The notes under the pieces: generated by a model | What the model was told of the DNA's origin: nothing | Seen by the model: only the letters and a program-made list of their open reading frames with translations | The model's database searches: none | NCBI GenBank assembly: GCA_958448685.1 | Contig: CAUDEV010000043.1 | Span: 1 to 9,941 of the forward strand | Source: an uncultured Alphaproteobacteria bacterium | GTDB lineage: Bacteria; Pseudomonadota; Alphaproteobacteria; RUG11792 | Reading direction: 5' to 3' | DNA length: 9,941 nucleotides | In this document: in pieces, positions 5,872 through 9,941 of the stretch | Layout: every line of letters starts with the position of its first letter | Numbering within the stretch: the first letter of the stretch is position 1 | Made by a program: the position numbers and the translations under genes

Positions 5872-6320
5872 TTTTCCTCTTGAGAACCATTTCCAACAGC
5901 AAATTTATCTATCAATTTTTCCAAATTAACTGACGATCTTGTTAATTCTACTTCATCCCCTGCTTTCAATTTTTCTTTTGAAAATCCAGCAGAAATGGCA
6001 ATAAACTTATTACCCATCAAGCCATCTGTTGTGACAGAAACAGAACTATCAGAAGGTATTTCCACATCATCTTTCAAAAGAAGTTCGACCTTAGCTTGGT
6101 AGTTCTTATCAAGAGATAAGTTTTTTATAATTCCGACTTTGATACCATTTAATTTCACATCTGATCCTGCTGATAAACCACTAACATCATCAAACCTAGC
6201 AATAAGAGTATATCCTCCTTTTATTTTCTCTCCGCTTGAAACATAAGCAAAATATATAAAAAATGACGCGACAATTAAAACTACAGCTCCTATGACGGCT
6301 TCTAATATATTTCCCTTCAT
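5868..6320 (-). CDS. mlaD: MlaD-type MCE-domain lipid transport protein
   Basis: MlaD is the inner-membrane-anchored MCE protein of the Mla pathway, which moves phospholipids between the inner and outer membranes. The 150-residue protein has one N-terminal transmembrane segment at about 7-27. A single MCE domain follows at about 36-112, with YTLIARFDDVSGLSAGSDVKL (37-57), NGIKVGIIKNL and the SVTTDGLMGNKFIAIS strand (95-110). The permease and ATPase partners (mlaE, mlaF) are not in the window and would have to be elsewhere. The gene begins 50 bases after the tdk stop with no obvious Shine-Dalgarno. It overlaps rsfS by an ATGA. Its position between a salvage enzyme and a ribosome factor looks like genome compaction rather than shared function. 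Confidence 0.93.
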   Translation of the reverse strand: MKGNILEAVIGAVVLIVASFFIYFAYVSSGEKIKGGYTLIARFDDVSGLSAGSDVKLNGIKVGIIKNLSLDKNYQAKVELLLKDDVEIPSDSSVSVTTDGLMGNKFIAISAGFSKEKLKAGDEVELTRSSVNLEKLIDKFAVGNGSQEEK

Positions 6321-6370
6321 ATTTTTTAATCAAATAAGTCTATATATTATTATTCTAACATATTTGTATT

Positions 6371-6949
6371 TTATTCTCCAATGTTTCCATCAAAATAATG
6401 CTTCCTGCACAATGCAATATATTTCTCATTTCCCCCGATGTCAACTTGTTCCCCACTTCTTACAATTTTTTTATTCGCATCGAATTTTGCATTCATTATT
6501 GCTTTCTTGCCACAGTGACAAATTGTTTTCACTTCAACAAGCTCATCAGCCCAAAGTAATAAATACATACTTCCTTCAAATGGCTCTCCTAAAAAATCTG
6601 TACGAAGACCATAAGTCAAAACAGGAATATTTAAATTATCCACAACTTTGCATAAATCTAAAACTTGGTTCTTAGTTAAAAATTGCGCTTCATCAATCAG
6701 AATACAAGCCGTCTTCGGAGTTATTCTCTTTGATATATCATCATACAAATTTAAATCATTATCAAACGTGTTTGACATGGCAACTATTCCGATTCTGGAA
6801 GCTACTTTGGATTCTCCAAAACGATTATCGAATTTAAAAGTATATAGAATAGTGTCCATTCCACGTTCTTTATAGTTAAAGCTGCTTTGCAAGAGTTTTG
6901 TTGTTTTTCCTGCATTCATCGCAGCATAATAAAAATATAACTTAGCCAT
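6371..6949 (-). CDS. tdk: Thymidine kinase, E. coli Tdk type
   Basis: Thymidine kinase phosphorylates thymidine to dTMP using ATP, the first step of thymidine salvage. The 192 residues closely follow E. coli Tdk: MAKLYFYYAAMNAGKTTKLL holds the P-loop (9-17), ILIDEAQF (83-90) has the Walker B acid and catalytic Glu87, and YGLRTDFLGEPFEGS (113-127) is the thymidine lasso region. The zinc-site cysteines lie in TICHCGKKA (142-150), and CRKH (181-184) closes the metal site. The C-terminus is about 13 residues shorter than in E. coli. AGGA at 6958-6961 lies eight bases before the ATG and fixes the start. It heads the minus-strand group and is divergent from gltX. A host-dependent bacterium could use it to scavenge thymidine, which is an inference. 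Confidence 0.96.
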   Translation of the reverse strand: MAKLYFYYAAMNAGKTTKLLQSSFNYKERGMDTILYTFKFDNRFGESKVASRIGIVAMSNTFDNDLNLYDDISKRITPKTACILIDEAQFLTKNQVLDLCKVVDNLNIPVLTYGLRTDFLGEPFEGSMYLLLWADELVEVKTICHCGKKAIMNAKFDANKKIVRSGEQVDIGGNEKYIALCRKHYFDGNIGE

Positions 6950-7018
6950 TTTTAAAATCCTATTTTATGTTTAATGGATTTATAATAAAACGTTTTTGAA
7001 AAAAAAGATAGTTTGAAA

Positions 7019-7046
7019 TTGCCATATCTTAGTGGGATAATATAAT
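7019..7046 (+). promoter_or_regulatory. Promoter of gltX
   Basis: TTGCCA (7019-7024) and a perfect TATAAT (7041-7046) are separated by 16 bases, close to the sigma-70 consensus. Transcription would start near 7053, giving a leader of about 19 bases with no evident Shine-Dalgarno before the gltX ATG. Confidence 0.65.
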
Positions 7047-7071
7047 TATCTTTGATTGAATTTTAAGTTTT

Positions 7072-8403
7072 ATGAATTGTAAAGTCAGATTTGCTCCAAG
7101 TCCAACAGGTTTTATGCATATTGGTAATGCAAGAATTGCAATAATCAATTATTTGTTTTGTAAGAAAAATAACGGGAAATTTTTATTTAGAATAGATGAC
7201 ACAGATTCTCAAAGATCAAAAAAAGAATATGAAGATTCGATTTTGGAAGATATGAATTGGCTTGGAATAACTTATGATGAAACATTCAGGCAATCTGAGA
7301 GATTAAATCGATATCGAGAAGTTATGGATCAACTGATCAAAAAAGAAGTGTTATACAAATGCTTCGAAACCGCTGAAGAACTCGAATACAAGCGTCGCTT
7401 AGCTGTTTCAAAAGGAAAGCCTCCTGTTTATGATCGTGAAGCTTTGAAATTGACTTCGGATGATATTGCAAAACTCGAAAATTCTGGAACGCCTTCCTAT
7501 TGGCGTTTCAAGCTGCCAAATAAAACGATTTCTTGGAATGATTTAATCCTCGGGGAAATATCGTATGATTTAAATAGCGTCAGTGATCCAGTCATAATAA
7601 AAGCGGATGGAACATTTCTTTATACCTTCTCCTCAGTTGTGGATGATTTCGATTCAGGAATTACCCATGTAATAAGAGGACAAGATCATGTTACTAATAC
7701 TGCTGTTCAAATTGCTTTATTTGATGAAATATCAGAATCTAATTTTCAAGTTGAATTTGCCCATTTATCACTTTTAGTAAACAAAGATGGTTCGCAATTT
7801 TCAAAAAGATTAGGAAGTACAAACCTTGGAGACATAAGGAAACAAGGAGTTGATCCAATGGCCATAATGGATTTGCTCGCAACTCTCGGTTCTTCTGCAG
7901 ATACAATTCCTTTCTCAAATATCGAAGATTTAATTCAGTATTTTGACATTTCTAAATTCAGTACAAATTCTCCAAAATTCGATATCGAAGATATTATGAA
8001 ATTGAATCGGAAAATACTCCATTCCAAAACTTATAAGGATATTTCCAAATACGGTATTTCAAAAGAGACTTTTGAAGTTATCAAAGAAAATATCGATTCA
8101 TATAACGATTTCGGCTTATGGAAAGAAATTTTAAGTTCAAATTACATTTCTGATTTCTCCCCAAATGATTCTGAAAAAAAAGTAATAGATTTATTTCATC
8201 ATGAAATTGTTGAAACATCTGAGTTAAATGAAAATAATTTAAAAGAGATATTTGATAAAATTAAAAAAGAATTAAATGTTTCGGGGAAATCATTATATGT
8301 GCCACTTCGTAAATTATTAACAGGTCAAGAACATGGTCCAAATTTAATTCAGATTATGTTGTTTTTAGGGAAAGCAGAAATCATTCGCCGTTTGAAAGTT
8401 TAA
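7072..8403 (+). CDS. gltX: Glutamyl-tRNA synthetase
   Basis: This class I synthetase attaches glutamate to tRNA-Glu, and in many alphaproteobacteria also to tRNA-Gln for later amidation. The 443 residues contain the HIGH-type motif in PSPTGFMHIGNAR (10-21), IDDTDSQRS (41-49), SVVDDFDSGITHVIRGQDHV (188-207) and the KMSKS-type motif QFSKRLGS (242-249). CFETAEEL near 97-104 and KPPVYDR near 116-122 are typical of alphaproteobacterial GltX. Many alphaproteobacteria carry two gltX paralogues. This shorter form with FSKR may be one of two, which the window cannot settle. A good promoter lies just upstream but no ribosome-binding site is visible. No clear T-tract terminator follows. Confidence 0.97.
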   Translation: MNCKVRFAPSPTGFMHIGNARIAIINYLFCKKNNGKFLFRIDDTDSQRSKKEYEDSILEDMNWLGITYDETFRQSERLNRYREVMDQLIKKEVLYKCFETAEELEYKRRLAVSKGKPPVYDREALKLTSDDIAKLENSGTPSYWRFKLPNKTISWNDLILGEISYDLNSVSDPVIIKADGTFLYTFSSVVDDFDSGITHVIRGQDHVTNTAVQIALFDEISESNFQVEFAHLSLLVNKDGSQFSKRLGSTNLGDIRKQGVDPMAIMDLLATLGSSADTIPFSNIEDLIQYFDISKFSTNSPKFDIEDIMKLNRKILHSKTYKDISKYGISKETFEVIKENIDSYNDFGLWKEILSSNYISDFSPNDSEKKVIDLFHHEIVETSELNENNLKEIFDKIKKELNVSGKSLYVPLRKLLTGQEHGPNLIQIMLFLGKAEIIRRLKV

Positions 8404-8614
8404 ATGATCTTTTAAAAAACTATGTATTGTATTTTTAAATTGAGTCATATGAATTTTCATTTTTGAAACATATAACACGATTTTGGATAATTTCGAATTT
8501 TAATAGAATTTTAAATATTTTTCAATGAAAATCAATATATTTTTGAAATTTTCCAACAATTTTTATATTAATGGAGGATTTTATAAAAAATTTCTTAATT
8601 GCCCGGAAAATTTA

Positions 8615-8623
8615 TGTTATATT
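8615..8623 (+). promoter_or_regulatory. Extended -10 promoter before the candidate RNA
   Basis: TGTTATATT at 8615-8623 fits an extended -10 element (TGn followed by TATATT). A purine at 8630, seven bases downstream, would be the natural start and is the first base of the closing stem of the RNA candidate. TTGCCC at 8599-8604 resembles a -35 box, but the 13-base spacing is too short for a standard promoter. Confidence 0.4.
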
Positions 8624-8629
8624 ATTATC

Positions 8630-8715
8630 AGAAGCTGATTGATTTCCTAAATCATAAGGTGCTAAAAAAAATACCTCCTGTAAAAAGCACAACTGTTAAC
8701 TTTCGATCAGCTTCT
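8630..8715 (+). ncRNA. Candidate small structured RNA with an anti-Shine-Dalgarno loop
   Basis: AGAAGCTGAT (8630-8639) pairs perfectly with ATCAGCTTCT (8706-8715). The stem extends inward by U-G, G-C and A-U pairs to 13 bp (8630-8642 with 8703-8715). Inside, GTGCT (8659-8663) pairs with AGCAC (8686-8690). This presents a 22-nt A-rich loop containing ACCTCCT at 8673-8679, the same sequence as the anti-Shine-Dalgarno end of 16S rRNA. An extended -10 box lies just before the stem. No known RNA family was recognised; it is not tmRNA, SRP RNA, 6S or RNase P RNA by its visible motifs. Downstream bases are U-rich but lack a clean terminator tract. It could instead be part of the leader of the ORF at 9075. 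Confidence 0.4.
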
Positions 8716-8746
8716 CTTATCTTCTGGATTATTTAGTTTTATAATC

Positions 8747-8890
8747 TATATTATATTTTCGAAAGGCGGAAACGATTGTATTGATTTACTCCCATTTCGT
8801 CAAGTCTCGTTCGTTCCACTCACTCTTCGGACTTGACTAAATTTCGTAAATCAATCCCTCTCTCCTCGTTCCTTTCGAAAAAATAATATA
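8747..8890. repeat. Module A copy 2: foldback palindromic element of about 144 bp
   Basis: This is the second copy of the foldback at 2617-2763, in the same orientation. Four substitutions and three indel bases separate the two by eye, and the internal pairing arms are intact. It lies 31 bases after the candidate RNA. Confidence 0.88.
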
Positions 8891-8956
8891 AAAAGAGGTA
8901 TAAAAAATGGCGCACTCAAACTCACTATGACTATGGCGCAACTTAATATGAAAATT

Positions 8957-9030
8957 TCAAAAATTAATTCAGAAGCCGCCTTCGATTAATTTTTGACAAA
9001 ACAGGAAACCAACTTTTCGCAAGAAAAGTT
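8957..9030. repeat. Module B copy 2: two adjacent hairpins
   Basis: TCAAAAATTAAT (8957-8968) pairs with ATTAATTTTTGA (8985-8996) around a 16-nt loop, and AACTTTTC (9011-9018) pairs with GAAAAGTT (9023-9030) around GCAA. The arms are identical to copy 1 while the loop and linker vary. Here the second hairpin runs into the palindrome GTTATATAAC, where copy 1 has the same half-sites separated by CTCTCA. Confidence 0.85.
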
Positions 9031-9063
9031 ATATAACATTTATTTAAATAACCATTGATTTTT

Positions 9064-9068
9064 AGGAG
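9064..9068 (+). promoter_or_regulatory. Strong ribosome-binding site of the unknown ORF
   Basis: AGGAG lies six bases before the ATG at 9075. It is among the clearest Shine-Dalgarno sites in a window where several starts have none, and it fixes the start of this ORF. It is complementary to the ACCTCCT loop of the RNA candidate upstream. Confidence 0.7.
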
Positions 9069-9074
9069 TAATTT

Positions 9075-9686
9075 ATGAGAATTTATATGACAATTTGGGG
9101 TGGTGAGAAGGACGTTAGGCTTAAACAAATTAGGTTTGATAACCGCCACATTGATGATCACAAAAAACCAGAAATTTTTATTAGAATTAATAAGAAGTAT
9201 GAGAAATATTTTATGCGTCCTCAGCTTATGAAGCTCCATGATAAGCATGGTAAAACCTTGTTTTTAGCCATGGAATGTCGTTTGAATTTCCGTTGTTATG
9301 AATCCGATATGGATGATTATAATGGTATTGAAATTGTGGCGAGGGATCTAAGAATCCCTGGGATTGGCACGCCTTCAAAGCATTATATCGAAAAGTTATT
9401 AATGAATGTTTGTAATGTGAAATTTACGCGCCATGTACCCACGAAAAAGGAGATTCGTGAGGAAAAACGTCGTGAGGAGATGATCAAAATCCTGAAGGAA
9501 CGTGATGCCCCAAGGAAGAAGATGGAACATCGGCTTCGTATGAGAAGTTTCCCGGTTTTTCTGAAACGTATAAATTATCATGGGTATTTTCTGAGAATTG
9601 TAGTGAGAAATCGATTGGTATTTAAAGATAATGAATGTAAAGCTTTATTAATTATTCCTGAAGTTCCGACATTATCCCCGACATAG
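9075..9686 (+). CDS. Unrecognised 203-residue basic protein, probably acquired
   Basis: I do not recognise this protein. It is rich in charged residues, lacks a signal peptide or membrane segment, and has two parts. The first, at about 1-115, is mixed strand and helix, with WGGEKDVRLKQIRFDN near the start and FLAMECRLNFRCYESD in the middle. The second is a strongly basic and acidic helix (KKEIREEKRREEMIKILKER, about 123-142) followed by Arg-rich sequence (RKKMEHRLRMR). The basic helix would suit nucleic-acid binding, but that is only inference. The start is supported by AGGAG six bases upstream. Codon use departs from its neighbours: by eye, about 9 of 23 arginines are CGT and 6 AGA, against about 1 CGT and 18 AGA among 26 in the PBP gene. 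It lies between repeat modules B and H and is absent from the parallel repeat set at 2617-3053, consistent with mobile cargo. It could also be an insertion-element accessory protein or an effector. Confidence 0.72.
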   Translation: MRIYMTIWGGEKDVRLKQIRFDNRHIDDHKKPEIFIRINKKYEKYFMRPQLMKLHDKHGKTLFLAMECRLNFRCYESDMDDYNGIEIVARDLRIPGIGTPSKHYIEKLLMNVCNVKFTRHVPTKKEIREEKRREEMIKILKERDAPRKKMEHRLRMRSFPVFLKRINYHGYFLRIVVRNRLVFKDNECKALLIIPEVPTLSPT

Positions 9687-9721
9687 GCGCTGGCAACGCG
9701 AATAGATGAATTTATAAAGTC

Positions 9722-9788
9722 GGGAGAAAGGCGCGGCGTGTGGTATAATATCAAAGATACCACACGCCGCGCCCCAAGAATCTCTCCC
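9722..9788. repeat. Module H copy 2: GC-rich hairpin
   Basis: GGCGCGGCGTGTGGTA (9730-9745) pairs perfectly with its complement at 9758-9773, a 16-bp stem with a 12-nt loop, and GGGAGA (9722-9727) pairs with TCTCCC (9783-9788) as an outer stem. It begins 36 bases after the stop of the unknown ORF and runs straight into module C. Compared with copy 1, the arm loses two base pairs and changes in both strands together, so pairing is kept. There is no T-tract. Confidence 0.85.
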
Positions 9789-9826
9789 AATAATCCTTCC
9801 ACCTTCGGGATGGATGTTAGTTAACC
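9789..9826. repeat. Module C copy 2: conserved 38-bp block
   Basis: This matches 2902-2939 with two differences by eye. It directly abuts the outer stem of module H, whereas copy 1 abuts module B. Confidence 0.8.
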
Positions 9827-9886
9827 TTAAACCATATTGAAGAAATTGTGACTTTACAATTAACCTATCAAAATAAGTCACTGCAC
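9827..9886. repeat. Diverged core between modules C and D, copy 2
   Basis: These sixty bases are unlike the 59 bases in the same place in copy 1. They carry their own inverted repeats: GTGACTT (9848-9854) with AAGTCAC (9875-9881), and an alternative overlapping AATTGT (9844-9849) with ACAATT (9856-9861). Confidence 0.6.
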
Positions 9887-9941
9887 GAAGCGTGAATTAG
9901 AAAGAAGACCTCACCGGAAAACTTCATTGACACCGCAGAGG
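9887..9941. repeat. Module D copy 2, cut by the window end
   Basis: This is identical by eye to 2999-3053 over 55 bases up to the last base of the window, so its right end is unknown. The minus-strand frame seen in copy 1 is open here too, reading the same conserved residues and then CSDLF and a stop. Confidence 0.85.

Larger units (their letters stand above)
8404..9074. other. AT-rich intergenic region with RNA candidate and modules A and B
   Basis: This 671-base stretch follows gltX. Positions 8404-8614 are very AT-rich and show no convincing gene or terminator, though GGAGG occurs at 8573-8577. A candidate structured RNA follows (8630-8715), then module A (8747-8890), a diverged linker, module B (8957-9030) and the ribosome-binding site of the unknown ORF. 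The whole segment could be a long leader for that ORF, which is an inference. Confidence 0.7.

Noticed and set aside
8571..8642. A 23-codon ORF starting ATGGAGGAT and ending at the RNA candidate stem
   Set aside because: No ribosome-binding site precedes its ATG, it has no known likeness, and it overlaps the predicted promoter and stem.
9672..9881. Minus-strand ORF of 69 codons across H and C
   Set aside because: It covers repeat modules and diverged core with no sign of a conserved domain.

Overview
The window looks like chromosome from an AT-rich alphaproteobacterium with an intracellular or symbiotic lifestyle. A Holosporales- or Rickettsiales-like bacterium fits best, but this is an inference. 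It rests on the AT-rich base composition, the strong preference for AGA arginine codons in the housekeeping genes, the alphaproteobacterial style of GltX and RsfS, a short single-domain MlaD, a DUF2608-type HAD protein, and repeated palindromic elements between genes that recall the palindromic elements of Rickettsia genomes. No rRNA, tRNA, CRISPR array or recognisable transposase was seen.

Layout. Positions 230-721 encode ribosomal protein bL9, followed by a clear intrinsic terminator. Positions 780-2439 hold a tightly packed accessory cassette of three genes joined by two ATGA stop/start overlaps: a Vat/CatB-type xenobiotic acetyltransferase, a short degenerate Nudix-like protein, and an exported HAD-fold (DUF2608-like) protein. 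Positions 2440-3223 have no convincing gene and are packed with palindromic repeats. Positions 3224-5134 encode a short class A penicillin-binding protein. It converges, with one base between the stop codons, on a minus-strand group tdk-mlaD-rsfS-tsaE (6949 down to 5136). gltX (7072-8403) diverges from tdk. Positions 8404-9074 are a second repeat-rich intergenic region with a candidate structured small RNA. Positions 9075-9686 encode an unrecognised 203-residue protein with unusual codon use. The window ends in a second copy of the repeat modules.

The housekeeping genes cover translation (bL9, GltX, RsfS, TsaE), peptidoglycan synthesis (PBP1A), outer-membrane lipid transport (MlaD) and nucleotide salvage (Tdk). 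The unusual content is a modular repeat set present twice. Module A is a foldback of about 145 bp, and module B is a pair of hairpins. Modules C and D are conserved blocks separated by about 60 nt of diverged sequence of nearly constant length. Module H is a GC-rich hairpin whose two copies differ by balanced changes. The order is H-A-B-C-D before the PBP gene and A-B-[unknown ORF]-H-C-D after gltX. The unknown ORF and a hairpin therefore sit at the point where the other copy runs directly from B to C, which suggests an insertion or an excision. A candidate RNA at 8630-8715, with an ACCUCCU (anti-Shine-Dalgarno) loop, stands at the head of the second copy. This composite is the most likely undescribed system here. 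All functional statements about it are inference.
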